Assembly: GCF_030463565.1 (NCBI RefSeq)
Contig: NC_134660.1
Location: forward strand, 1,476,001-1,540,000
From: Pelecanus crispus
Taxonomy: Eukaryota; Chordata; Aves; Pelecaniformes; Pelecanidae
DNA: 64,000 nt
Direction: 5' to 3'
The translations under genes were made by a program, and so were the position numbers. The notes beneath the pieces were generated by a model. It worked only from the letters and a program-made list of their open reading frames with translations. It searched no databases and had not been told where the DNA came from. How positions within the stretch are numbered: position 1 is the first letter of the stretch; each line of letters opens with the position of its first letter. Positions 36,131 through 47,065 of the stretch are shown piece after piece.

Positions 36131-36640
36131 GGCGGATCCCGCGGGGGTCTCCGGGGCCCCCGGGGCCCCCAGGGCAGATCTCGGGTCCCACGGGACCATG
36201 TGTGCCCCAGCACAGAGCCAGGATCCTTCGGGGATCCCCAGATGCCCCTGAGGGGATCCCGGGTCCCTCAGGGATCCCTGGGAGGCCCCCAAATAGATCC
36301 CAGATCCTATGGGGAACCCCAGTTGCCCCCAGAGCAGATCCCTCGGGGACCGCTGGGTGCCCCAGCACAGAGCCAGGATCCCCCTGGGATCCCCAGCCAC
36401 CCCAGAGGGGATCCCTGGTCCCTTGGGGATCCCCGGAGAGGAGCCCAGAGCAGATCCCAGATCCCTTGGGGACCCTTGGGTGCCCCAGCACAGAGCCAGG
36501 ATCCCCCTGGGATCCCCAGCCACCCCAGAGGGTATCCCTGATCCCTTGGGGATCCCCAGGGGGAGCCCAGAGCAGATCCCTTGGGGACTGCTAGGTGCCC
36601 CAGCACACAGCCAGGATCCCTCAGGGACCTGCCTGCCGGC
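36115..36640 (+). repeat. GATCCC-rich degenerate tandem repeat
   Basis: Four degenerate copies, spaced about 114-155 bp, of a unit with the landmark CCCCAGCACAGAGCCAGGATCC (seen near 36206, 36361, 36484 and 36598). Sub-repeats of GGGGATCCC are interspersed. It lies between the CDK5RAP3 promoter and the PRR15L upstream region. Confidence 0.8.
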
Positions 36641-36644
36641 AGCA

Positions 36645-38366
36645 GCCGCCCCAGGGTGCTCACGGGACTCGGGGGAGCAGCTGCCCCCAGCACCCCGGGG
36701 ACGCCGTCGCTGCGGGGGGACCCACGGGTGCCCCCCAGCCCCAAGCCGGCCTCGCGGGGACGCGATGGCGGCTCTCCTCCTCCGTCCCTCGGGCCACCAC
36801 CCCATTCCCGGGGCCGGCGGGTGGCGGCGTGGGGACAGCCCGGCGGGTGCCCGTGGGGCAGAGGGAGCCAGCGGGGAGAAGCGGGAGGCAGGAACCGGTC
36901 TGGCAGCCCGGCCAGGCAGCCGCAGGTTTCGGCTAACGCCAGCGAAAGCCAGAGACACGCTCAGGCCGGCTGCCCTTAACTCCTGGCTGCCCGAAACACG
37001 TGCCATGTGCCGCCCCGGCACCCGCCGGTGACCTGCCCTCGAGGCCGGCGGGGCGGCGAGCCCGGCCCGGTGCTGCGGGCAGTGCCGGCACCCGGAGCTG
37101 CCGCCGTGGGCTGGCAGCCGCCGTTGGGGCTCAACCCCGGGTTCCCCCGTCATGAATATTCAGCCGTGCCCTGGCCCGGCCCCGCTGTTTGCTCAGGCAG
37201 GAGGGGTTTGGGCGCGGGTTCACCTTGACGGGGAGCAACCAGGGCAGCGGCAGGTAGACGGCACCTGCCTGCGCACCTGAGCCGGAGCCACCGCGGCACC
37301 CCCGCCCCGGGACCCCCAGGCTGGGCAGCCGCAGCAGAAGCGTGGGAGGTGCAGGTACACGGACGGGATGCCGGCAATGGGGAGTGGGACCTTGGAAACC
37401 CCCGCTGCCAGCCCGGGGTCACAGTACGGCGCGGCCACGGTTCGGTGACAGGTCCTGCCCGGCTCTGGCACAGGGAGGGGGCGGGCGGGGGCATGGTGTT
37501 GCGGGGGGACGTGGCAAACCAGCCCAGGGAGCCACCAGCCATCTTCCCCGGGGTGGTGGCCCCAGTCTCGCTGTCCTTATCTCCCTGCCCCGGCACCCAA
37601 AAGCGATGCCGGAGGCACCACCTGGATGGAGCCAGGCAAGGGTCGGTCTGTGGGGTCAGTCACGGCCGAGCGCCGCAGGGGCACGGAGCCATGCCAGCTC
37701 CCGGGATGGGGCGCTGGGAATCCCCTCCCTGCCCGCTGCCGAGGAAGCGTTCGGCTCCTCCGCTCGGGAGCCGCCCTCCCCATCCCTGCCCTGGAGCCAC
37801 ACTTGGCCCTGGAGCCTTCCTGGTTTGCTGGAACCTTCCTGGCAGTGGCCGGAGCCCCACCAACGCTCCTCTGCCTGTCCCTGCAGGGCTGGGCAAGAGC
37901 AAAACCCCGACGCCGGGGTGCAGTGGGCGGTGGTGACCCCCCGGCAGGGACCCCGGCACCTCCCCGGCTGCTTCCCAGTTCCTGTTCCTGTTTGCTTACT
38001 GGGCTCCCTCCCTGCCCCGCTACACACGGCTGATACGGCAGCTCCCGGCGGTGCCATCAGCCTTTCCCCCGGGCTCGGCAATGCCCAAGTCACCCGAGCA
38101 TCCCCTCCCAGTACCTGCGGGGTCATCCTGCCCTGGGTCCCCCAGCCCTGAGCCCCCATGCAGCCCCCCCAGCACCCACCATGAGCATCCCAGCAGGGAC
38201 CTGGAAAGCGCCAGAGCCGCCTTTGGCAAACACGGCACCAGGCTCCCCGCTGGCACTGCCAGATGGGCAGCCTGTGTCCCTCGTCTATCCCCATCAGCTC
38301 CGGGATGGCAGGGCTGGGGGGCCAAGGGACCCGCCCTGCAGGGAGTACGACCCCCACCTCTATTTC
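36645..38366 (+). other. PRR15L upstream region, 5' exon not located
   Basis: GC-rich sequence without a recognisable coding segment. A CpG-rich stretch with GTCATGAATATTCAGCC at 37150-37166 is the best promoter candidate for PRR15L. A noncoding first exon is expected because the coding exon follows a good acceptor, but its position cannot be fixed by eye. Confidence 0.4.
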
Positions 38367-38380
38367 AGGGGCCGGCGGCG

Positions 38381-38680
38381 ATGGCCGACAGCCACGGCTG
38401 GTGGAAGCTGACCTTCCTGCGGAAGCGCCGGTCGGCACCCACGGTGCTGTACGAGAGCCCTGACAGCCACGCTGCCGCCGGCGGCGAGAGCCAGGAAGGA
38501 ATGGGCGAGGAGGGGCCGCCCGGCTTCACCGCCCGCCTGGAGAAGATCGTGGACAAGAACAGCAAGGGCAAACACGTCAAGGTCTCCAACTCGGGACGCT
38601 TCAAGGAGAAGAAGAAAGTGCGGGCGACACTGGCCGACAACCCCAACCTCTGTGCCACCGGCGAGCGGGAGGAGAAATGA
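38381..38680 (+). CDS. PRR15L: PRR15L, proline-rich 15-like protein
   Basis: A single-exon coding region of 99 aa. It starts [20 protein letters not shown] and ends CATGEREEK. It matches the PRR15/PRR15L family, small epithelial nuclear proteins of poorly known function. The family signatures are the N-terminal [10 protein letters not shown] motif and the C-terminal block [20 protein letters not shown] followed by [30 protein letters not shown] acceptor ends at 38367, 13 bases before the ATG, so an upstream noncoding exon is likely. Position and orientation between CDK5RAP3 and PNPO fit human PRR15L. The central region is short and acidic/Gly-rich and is the diverged part. Confidence 0.93.
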   Translation: MADSHGWWKLTFLRKRRSAPTVLYESPDSHAAAGGESQEGMGEEGPPGFTARLEKIVDKNSKGKHVKVSNSGRFKEKKKVRATLADNPNLCATGEREEK

Positions 38681-39440
38681 CCCAGCCGGTTGTCACCTTC
38701 TGGCCACCACCACCAGCTGCCCAGGCCGGCTCGGCTCCATCCTTCCCAGGGACGCCGGACTGTGGGGCTTGGGAAGGAGAAAGGACTCAGACTGGAGTTT
38801 ATTCAGGGGAGAAGCACGGACCCTGTTTAATTGCAGCCCCCCCCGGGCTCGCGGCACCCCAGGGGCAGAGGGAGAAGCAGGGAGCAGAGCCAGGCGTAGC
38901 CCGTCCCCCCCAGCCCCCTGAGGCTGACTGGTTCGTACTGGGATGAGGATGCTCACCCCAGCTCGGTCGCTTGCCATAGACCACCAGAACCCATCATTCA
39001 CCCAGCTCTGCCCCGATCCCCTCCTGCCCATCGGGGACCCCCTGCTCATCTCTCAAGCCCAAGGGGCTGCGTGGCCGCGGGCAGAGCCACCGACACCGCG
39101 TCCTTGCCAGCAGCCACCCCCAAACCAGGGGACGTGATGCTTCCCTGCCCCGAGGGAACAACCCCACGGACAAAGTCCCTCCCGGAGCTGCCTCCATGGG
39201 GACCGTGGAGGGCACTGGGCTTCCCAGGAGGAGCCGTATTCCCACTCGCATCCAGGAATTGCTCCCTGCTCCCGGAAGGGGAGAGCTGACAGTGGAGCAC
39301 GGTGCCGAAGGCGATCCCGGGGGCAGCCGCTGCGGCCGATTTCGCAGCCCCGGCGTTTGTTCGGGTTGTTGGAAACCGAGCGTTTAGTCAGCTCTCGCGA
39401 CTGCTGGTAGTGAACTGTTGTTAATAAACCAGGTTTGGAA
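38681..39440 (+). other. PRR15L: PRR15L 3' untranslated region
   Basis: Noncoding sequence after the TGA, ending at an AATAAA at 39423-39428. The tail 39345-39430 is AT-richer than its surroundings, as expected at a 3' end. Confidence 0.6.
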
Positions 39441-40600
39441 ACACAGGCAGCGCAGGGGCGCGGGCAGGGGGAGAGCTCAGCGGAACCCCCTGGCCCCAGC
39501 CTGGCAAGGGTGGAAGGGCCGTGGGTCCCTTCTGGGACCGCCGTGGGGAGCGGTGCCAGCCCCCGCCAAGGCAGAGGACCCCCGGCCCCGCGGAGAGGGT
39601 GACGGGCAGGGGTGGCCGTCGCCCATGCTGCCAACCCCGGGGTGCCCTCTCTGCAGAGCAGGGTGCGGCCGTGCCCGAAGTCAACAGGAGCAACCACTTC
39701 CCAGCTATTACGAAAGCCCAACGGGTGCCAAGTGCCAGAGTCCAACCCCCCCCCACCTTCCCCTGGCACAAACCCTGCGCCGGGGCAGCCCGGGCTCCCG
39801 GCAGCCCCCGCCCTCTGCTCTGTTTGCTCTGCCCGCGCCCGCCGGCTCACGGCTGCTCTTTGTCCCGGGCTGGCAGCGCCCGGGATCCTGCCCGGGAGGG
39901 AAGGGAGCTGGGAAGAGGAGAGCTGTCAGCACGCAGCCGGTACCGATTGGCAAATTGATGCCCATCACGGTGGTATCTGGGCTCCCGCCGCGCTCCGAAT
40001 GCCAGGGTGGGTGGCAGACCTGGCCCGTACTTCCGTCCCCAGCCCCAGCAAAGCCCCCAGCCCCTTCCTGGGACATCAAGCTGCCACCTTGTGCTGTCCC
40101 CTTCAGGTGACACCATCCCCACGCCAACCCCTCCGGTCCCACCACGGCAGCTCTCCCTGAGGGACAACGGCAGCCGGGAGGGACCAAGGGCACCGAGCGA
40201 TTCCGGGAGGGACCGAGGCCATGAGCGAGTCTGCGACAGTGGCATGGGGTGTGTGACACCCCCCCGCCGCTGCCTAACCCGGCTCCCCCCCAACCCTGGG
40301 GCTGACCCCCCCCCCCCGTCACCTCCCGCTGCCACCCACCGCAGGGCTTTGCCCAGCAAATCCCTGGGGCACGATCCTGCACCAAGAGCCAGCGACTGGG
40401 AGAGCAAACACAGGGCCGGGGAGGGTGAGGGTTATCGGGGACCGGTTTCACTGGGACGGGGCCCAGGGGAGCGAGGGCTGCCAGCAGCCTCTGCCGGGTC
40501 CGTGGGCCGGAATCCCTGGCTGCACCGAGCTCCATGTGCCAGAGAGCACGGCCTGGCCCTGAGCGGGTAAATATTAACCCAAACCCACTGCATGGCTCTG
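39440..40600. other. Intergenic, PRR15L to PNPO (tail to tail)
   Basis: No gene or known repeat is seen. One C run of about 10 bases lies at 40307. Open frames are GC-rich noise. Confidence 0.55.
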
Positions 40601-40604
40601 CACC

Positions 40605-41267
40605 GATCGGGATTTATTTTTTTTTTTCAAGCTCGGACAGGCAGCTGGCAGGGGGACAGGGAGCAGTGCCAGCCTGGTCCCCCTAAAGAAGCAGGCTGAG
40701 GGTTGGGGTCCCACAGCCCCAGGGGAGATGGGGCGCACCACTGGCAACATGCACAACCAGCCACGAACACCAGTGACATGACGGTGACATTAAAGCTGCA
40801 ATTCAGTTATTGCACAGAGTGGGGACATTAAAACTGCAGCGCAGCACGTTATTGCACAGACGGCGCATATTGCACGGTTCTAGCTAAGACAGGAGGCATG
40901 AGTGGTGGCAGTGGCAGAGCACGGGGTTCGCGGGGGTCTTTCTTGTTCCTTCCGCGATCATTAACATGACTAATTAACCACCAGCGGCACCGGTAGCAGT
41001 CGCTCCCCACGTGCTGGCGAGGGGAAGCAGATGGTCTCCGGGACCCACCTGCGGCTCTCGCCCGCCCCAGGGAGAGGCGAAGGGAGACGAGGGTCTCTGG
41101 GGCTGGACCGGAGCCCCCCACCAGCACCTCCGGAGCGCAGCACGCGTCTCCCGGGGAGGGCAGAGCGAGGCCAGCCCCGTTCCCCGGGGCACGATGGGGG
41201 ACAGCGGGCAGGTTTGGCGCAGGCGATGCTCCCGATCGGGCGAACGCGGCCGGAGACGCCGGCAGCC
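40605..41267 (-). other. PNPO: PNPO 3' untranslated region
   Basis: A minus-strand poly(A) signal (TTTATT at 40613-40618 on the plus) gives a ~650-bp 3'UTR. It contains a small imperfect direct repeat at about 40785-40870 (GACATTAAAGCTGCA..TTATTGCACAG, twice, then a partial third). Confidence 0.65.
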
Positions 41268-43945
41268 TCAGGGGGACAAGCGCTCGAAGACCCAGTCACC
41301 TTCTCCCCGGTGCGTCATGTCTCCCAGGGGGGCCGAGTCATCCCGCAGGCGTCGGAAGATGATGCGGTCGTGCAGGCGGTTGGTTTGGCCCTGCCAGAAC
41401 TCCACGACGTCTGGCTGCAGGATGTAGCCACCCCTGGCAGAGAAACAACGGGGCTTTAGGGGGGCCCCGCCGGCAGGCAGCGCCCTGCCCGCAGCCCCCG
41501 TGACTCACCAGTACGCCGGCTTCGGCACCGTCGTCTCCCTGTATCGCTCCTCCAGCTCCGCGTTCTTCCTCCTCAAATACTGCGGGAAGGGGAAGGCGGT
41601 GAATGCGAGGGCGGCTGGGGCAGCCCTGGTTCTCCTGGCCCCTCCAGGAGCTGCCGTGGGGAAAGGGACGGCCGCTCACCTCCCTGTCCGGAATGACGGT
41701 GCTCTGACAGCTGACGACGGCCCCGATCTGGCTGCTCTTGGGGCGGGAGTGGAAATATCGCTCCGATTCCTCCTCTGGCAGCCGCTTCACCGAGCCCTCA
41801 ATCCGCACCTGAGCCGGGCACCGTCAGCTGGGCTCTGCCCAATGCATGCCCAAGGGGCTGCATCGGCTCCCGAGAGAGAAACTGCCCCGTCCCCCAACTC
41901 TCCCCCTGCCAAAAACACGGGCACCCCCCTGTCCCGTCTCATCCCCAGCGGCTGGGACCCATCTGAGCGTGATCCCCAGCCAAATGTGTGAGCCCCAACG
42001 TGCCACCCCGAGGGAGGGAGCACCCACTGCCCTACACCGGGGGCCCGACTGTGCACCCCTCTGCTCCCCCCGGACCCCCGCAATGTCCCCGCGGGCTGCA
42101 ACTCACCTGCCGGCTGAGGGGCTCCCAGTAAAAGGTGAGCGAAGCGAAAGGGTTGGCGTCCTGGGGCGGGGGAGGAGAGACGCGAGAGCTGTCAGCAGAT
42201 CAGCATCGCTCCCAGCTTTAAAAATCAGAGAAACCCCGCGCTTTGCCGCGCTGGGACCCGCCTGCGCGCGGTGGCGGGCAGAGCCTCGACCCAAGCCAGG
42301 GCTGCTCCGCTTCTCCGAGAGCCTCAGCCCTGGCGCAAAGGGGCTGGAAAGCCCCCATCCCCCCAGGGACCCCCCCCCCCAGGGAGCCCCCCCAGCACCC
42401 CCGGTGCGGCCGCAGCCCTCACCAGCTCCTTGCCCTTACGGCTCTCGTAGTTGGTGAAGAAGCGGAAGCCGTCCTGGCTGAAGCCCTTCAGCAGCACCAT
42501 GCGGGCCGAGGGCTTCCCGTCCCTGCGGCAGGAGAGGGGAGGCAATGACAGGGTCCCCCCCCGCCGCGGTGGCCAGGGGACCCCCGGCGTCCCCCCAACA
42601 TGGCCCCCCCGGCCTCACCTGGTGCAGGTGGCCAAGCACATGGCGTTCGCCTCGCTGATGGCCGGGCACCCCATGGCCTCCTCGAACCAGAGCCTGAACT
42701 GCTGGATGGGGTCATGGGACCCCAGGTGCTGCTCCTCGAAGGCCTGGGGACATGGGGGACACTGTAAGGGGGGGGGCACCCCGGCCTTGGGGACGCAGCC
42801 AGCACCGGGGGCGGGCACAGCAGATTCAAGGGCACAGCCAGCACAGGGGACACGGTGACCCCAGCCCTGGGGGGTGCAGCAAGTGCCAGGGGGGGTCACC
42901 CCAGGCCTTGGGGTCAGCTTGGGGGGGTCACCCCAATTCCAGGGGCACACGAAGCATGAGGGGGGGAGCCACCTGCTTCCAGGGTCACTACCAGCACAGG
43001 CCAGGGGGGGAGTGGTGGTGTCACCCCAGGCCCTGGGGACAGCCTGGGGGGGGTCACCCTGGTTCCAGGGTCCCCACCAGCACAGCGGGGGGTCACCCCA
43101 GGCCCCAAGGACAGCCTGGGGGGGTCACCCCAGTTCCAGCGTCCCTACCAGCACGGGGGAGGGGGGTCCCTGGGGGGGGGTCACCCTGGTTCCAACGTCC
43201 CCAGCCAGCACAGGGAGGGTCCCTGGGTCCAGCCTGGGGGGGGGGTCACCCCGGTTCCAACGTCCCCCGCCATTACAGGGGGGGGGGTCCCTGGGGGGGT
43301 CACCCCGGTTCCAGCATCCCCCGCCATTACAGGGGCCTCCCTGGGGCCAGCCTAGGGGGGTCACCCTGGTTCCAACGTCCCCAACCAGTACAGGGGGGGT
43401 CCCTGGGGGGGCCACCCTGGTTCCAACGTCCCCACCAGCACGGGGGGGTCCCTGGGGGGGGTCCCTGGGGGGGTCACCCCGGTTCCAGCGTCTCCTGCCA
43501 TTACAGGGGGGGGTCCCTGGGGGGGTCACCCCGGTTCCAGCGTCCCCCGCCATTACATGGGGTCCCTGGGGGGGTCACCCCGGTTCCAGCGTCCCCCGCC
43601 ATTACATGGGGTCCCTGGGGGGGTCACCCCGGTTCCAGCGTCCCCCGCCATTACAGGGGGGTCCCTGGGGGGGTCACCCCGGTTCCAGCGTCCCCCGCCA
43701 TTACGGGGGCCTCCCTGGGGCCAGCCTGGGGGGATCACCCCGGTCCCAGGACAGAGCCAGACCGGGGGGGCCCCGCGCCCCAGCTCGCCCCAGGGGCCGC
43801 TCCCCCGCCGGTGCCCGGTGCCCACCTCCGCGTCCCCCCGGTAGCTCCTCCGCAGCGGCCCCAGGTCCATCCCGGTCGCGGCCGACGGGAGCCGAGCGGA
43901 GCCGAAGCCCGCGAGGGCCAATAGGAAGCGGCGGAGAGCGGCCAT
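41268..43945 (-). CDS. PNPO: PNPO, pyridoxamine 5'-phosphate oxidase
   Basis: This FMN enzyme oxidises pyridoxamine or pyridoxine 5'-phosphate to pyridoxal 5'-phosphate with O2, the last step of vitamin B6 salvage. Seven exons: 43826-43945, 42619-42743, 42423-42522, 42107-42160, 41680-41808, 41509-41579 and 41268-41433. They sum to 765 bp in phase, giving 254 aa (human 261). The N-terminus [20 protein letters not shown] is a plausible targeting or variable leader. The conserved core then reads [95 protein letters not shown] and ends [10 protein letters not shown]. The FMN-binding RMVLLK and SRKGKEL segments and the substrate-site [10 protein letters not shown] are intact. The enzyme looks fully functional. 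Confidence 0.97.
42870..43745 (-). repeat. Minisatellite filling PNPO intron 1 (~49-50 bp unit)
   Basis: Tandem copies of GGTCACCCCGGTTCCAGCGT + CCCCCGCCATTACA + GGGGTCCCTGGG. The GGTTCCAGCG landmark recurs at 43582, 43631 and 43681 (period 49-50). Copies near the first exon are nearly identical; those towards 42,900 are diverged and longer. The array occupies most of the 1.08-kb intron. Confidence 0.92.
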
Positions 43946-44070
43946 GGGAGGGTGGGGGCGTGGCGCGCTGCCGGCCAATTGGAGGAGGCGGCGGGGGCGG
44001 GGCGCGGCGAGCCGGAAGTGGTGTCAGCGCTGTAAACAGGCACATGGAGGGGCCCTTAAAGGTACAGCGT
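43880..44070. promoter_or_regulatory. Shared head-to-head promoter, PNPO (-) and BEN-domain gene (+)
   Basis: A CpG-rich interval with CCAAT motifs at 43918 and 43975; the second sits in CCAATTGG and so reads on both strands. The PNPO start codon is at 43945 (-). On the plus strand a candidate first exon of the BEN-domain gene ends at a TTAAAG/GTACAG donor (44061). An ATG at 44044 would open MEGPLK but runs into a stop after splicing, so it is a uORF. Bidirectional use is inferred from spacing of about 100 bp. Confidence 0.5.
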
Positions 44071-44750
44071 CCCCCGGGGGCGGGGGCGCAGGGGAGCGGG
44101 GGATGGCGGGGGCGGGGGACAGGGGCGGGGCGGGGAGGCACAGAGGGGGACAGGGCACGGGGGGTGAAGGGACGGGGGACGCACCGAGAGGGCGGGGGAC
44201 GGGGGCTAAGGGGACACTGGGGGACACTGGGGGGACACGGGGGGGGACACAGGGGGCGGGGGGGGCACAGGAACTTGGGGACATTGGGCACAGGGAGGTG
44301 GGGACGGGATATTTGGGTCTGGGGGAAACTGGGGGGCTGGTGACAAGGGACCAGGGGCTGGAAGACGGGGGGAGAGGGATTTGGGGACATTGGGGACAGG
44401 GAAGGTGGGGGCAAGACATGGGGCTGGGGGACACTGGGGGGACACTGCGGGCGGGGGAGTGGGGGGACAGGGGCCTGCGGGGCAGGGACTCGGGGAGCGG
44501 GCCAGCCAGGCGGGCGGTGGGCCGGGGAGCTGCCGGGGGGCCCGGAGGGGAGCGGGGGGAATGGGGACAGAGAGGGGACACGGCAGGGAGGAGGGGAGGC
44601 GGGTACGGGGTGGGCAGGGGCTGCAGGGTGGGGCAGCGGGGTGCTGGGGGGCCACCCCGTGTCCCCCTGCCAGGTCCCCTCCGAGCAGGAGGGGGGTCCC
44701 ACGGCCCCAGCGAGGCGCCCGGGGGCCGCTGCGCCCTGACGCTGGCACCG

Positions 44751-47065
44751 ATGGCCGACGGCGGGGCCGAGCCCCGGGACGAGTTCGAGCGCTCGGGGGG
44801 CCAGGATCCCTTGTCCCCGCAGGCCCTTGCACCCAGCCCGGGCCCCAGCAGGTACAGGGCAGGGGCACGTCCCCGTGGCAGCGCTGGTGGCACCCCCGTG
44901 TCCCCAGACCGGGGAGGGGGGCTGTGACCCCCAGGGAGGCACCGCTGACCCTGTTCCCTCCTTGTCCCCAGGACCCTCCTGCTCGCTGAGGACATCGCAG
45001 CCAGGAAGAGACCCCGGCTGTGCCCGGGCACCCGGGCCAGCCCCAGCCACCCACGGGGACCCGAGAGCCCCTGGGAGCCGGGGGGTGCTGGGGGGTGCTG
45101 GGGGCCGCGGGCGGGCAGGGTGACGGGGCTGTACGCCCAACTGCTGCGGGAGCTGGAGGCGGAGGTGGAGGAGCTGCAGCGGGCGCTGGCAGCCCGCGAT
45201 GAGGCCGTCCTGCGCCGCGACCGCCGAATCCGGCAGCTGGAGCTGGAGAACCGGCAGCTCCGCAGCCACGTCCGCAGCCTGGAAGAAGAGAACGACCTGC
45301 TCTCCTCCGGGGGTGGCCGCGGGGGACCCTTGGCCACCGCTGCCCCTGCTGCCAGGACCCTGCTGGCCTCGGGCACCGGCTGCATCGGTAACGGCAGCAG
45401 CGGGCAGGGTGACGGCCGGGTGTCCCCGCCGTGGGCTGGGAAGGGGACCCAGTTTGTGGGGTGGCACTGGGGCAGATGACGGTGAATGGGGATGGAGGAA
45501 TGGAGGGGAACAGGGACAGGCTGGCAGGGCTGTGGGGGATGGAGGGGAGCTGCCCTGTCCCCCCCTGCCCAGGGCAAGGGTCCTGAGCCCCCCCCGTGTC
45601 CCCACAGGCGTCAGTGACAGCAACATCCAGTTCCTCAAGGGGCTCGTGGGGCTGCTGGAGAGCGACGCCGGCACGCAGGTGGGTCTGGGTCCCCGCGGGG
45701 CGAGGGTCCGGGGACAGCTCTGCCCCCGCGTCCCCAACCCACGCGGCTCCTCGCCCCACGGAGGCTGGGGACCGGCCTGGCCCCCAGCAGCGCTGGGACG
45801 AGCGGGACGCCCGTGCCCCGCCAACCCCGCTCTGTCCCCGCAGGTTGGGGGGCTCCAGCCCTTCTCCGCTCCCAGCCCCGGGGAGCAGGGCTGCGCCCCG
45901 GCTGACGTCCCGCGGAGCCCCCCGGCCTGGCGGCTGCGGGCAGGGCTGCCCGGCAGCTTCCCCCCCTGCCTGGGCACCGAGGAGGGGGCCGGCAGCCCGG
46001 CCGCGCTCACCGACACCGCCTGCCTCTGGGAGGAGAGCAGCGGGGACACACTGCCCGACGGCACCCCGCTCTGGGCCTCCCCCGTCGAGGTGTGTGGGGG
46101 CCAGCCGGGGCTCCTGCCAAGGCTCCTGGGGTGCCACCGAGGATTTGGGGTCCCACCAAGGCTCCTGGGGTGCCACCAGAGACCTGGGGTCCTACCAAGG
46201 CTCCTGGGGTGCCACTGGGAATCTGGGGTCCCACCAAGGCTCCTGGGGTGCCACCGAGGATTTGGGGTCCCACCAAGGCTCCTGGGTTGCCACTGGGAAT
46301 CTGGGGTCCCACCAAGGCTCCTGGGGTGCCACCAAGGATTTGGGGTCTCGCCAAAGCTCCTGGGATGCCACTGAGGATTTGGGGGTCCCACCAAGGCTCC
46401 TGGGGTGCCACTGGGCACAGAGCTGTGGTTGGAGCAGAGGGGATGAAGGGGTTCCCCCAGGGCACAGGAGAGGTGGCCCGGGGGTCCCCAAGGAACGGAG
46501 GGGGTCAGGGTACCCCAGGGACAGAGCAGGGGGAGTCCCCAGGCTCCATCCAGGACCCAGACGAGAGCTCTCCCCCTCGCTGCAGGAGAACGGGAGGCCC
46601 AAACTGGAGCTGGTCCCCAACTCGGGGGTCTACATCACCCACCCGCAGCTGGACGACCTCTCGCAGGTCTCCACCGACAAGCCCAAGCTCATGACCCGGC
46701 GGCTGCTCGATTACTTCTTCTCACGGGAGACGCTGGCCCGGTCCTCGGCCACGGGGCAACGCATCGCCCACAACAACACCACCATGGAGCGGCCCCTCCG
46801 CCTGCCCGTGGCCGTGGTCAACGCCATCAAAGGTAGGGGAGGGGGTGGGATGGGGTCCCTCGTCCCCTCCCGGTGCCACGTCGGCCACAGTGGTGGGTCA
46901 GGAAAAGCCACGGTGCCCGCCGTGAATGGGGCCGGGTCCCCCTCCTGCCCCACAGAGTACGTCACCAAGATGTGCGGCCGCGGCTGCAACTTCAACGCCG
47001 TCATCAACAGCAAGTGCGGCACGTCCCGGCGGGCCGTCAAGAAGATGGTCGTGAAGATGGAATGA
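44751..47065 (+). CDS. Coiled-coil protein with a NACC-type BEN domain
   Basis: Exons 44751-44851, 44972-45387, 45608-45678, 45844-46089, 46586-46832 and 46956-47065 join in phase to a 396-aa protein. The parts are: an acidic N-terminus (MADGGAEPRDEFERSGGQDP); a basic patch ARKRPRL; a coiled coil (LYAQLLRELEAEVEELQRAL through RQLELENRQLRSHVRSLEEE); a low-complexity middle; and a C-terminal BEN domain (PKLELVPNSGVYITHPQL, LMTRRLLDYFFSRETLARSS, ATGQR, VVNAIKEYVTKMC, GTSRRAVKKM). BEN domains bind DNA or protein in repressor complexes. The pattern LELV..VYIT..QL..LLRRLL..FF..TLA.S.GTG..R is closest, from memory, to NACC1, but the N-terminal BTB domain of NACC1 is absent. The role is probably nuclear. 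I do not recall an orthologue at this spot in human, so no symbol is given. Confidence 0.85.
46115..46430 (+). repeat. 39-bp minisatellite in BEN-gene intron
   Basis: About eight copies of AAGGCTCCTGGGGTGCCACC + GAGGATTTGGGGTCCCACC. The landmark recurs at about 46121, 46160, 46199 and 46238. It lies wholly within intron 46090-46585, so the long repetitive frames through it are not coding. Confidence 0.9.

Noticed and set aside
43701-46418. 905-codon minus-strand frame antisense to the BEN-domain gene
   Set aside because: It arises from high GC content and the 39-bp satellite. The plus strand has phased exons with splice sites and a real domain; this frame has none.
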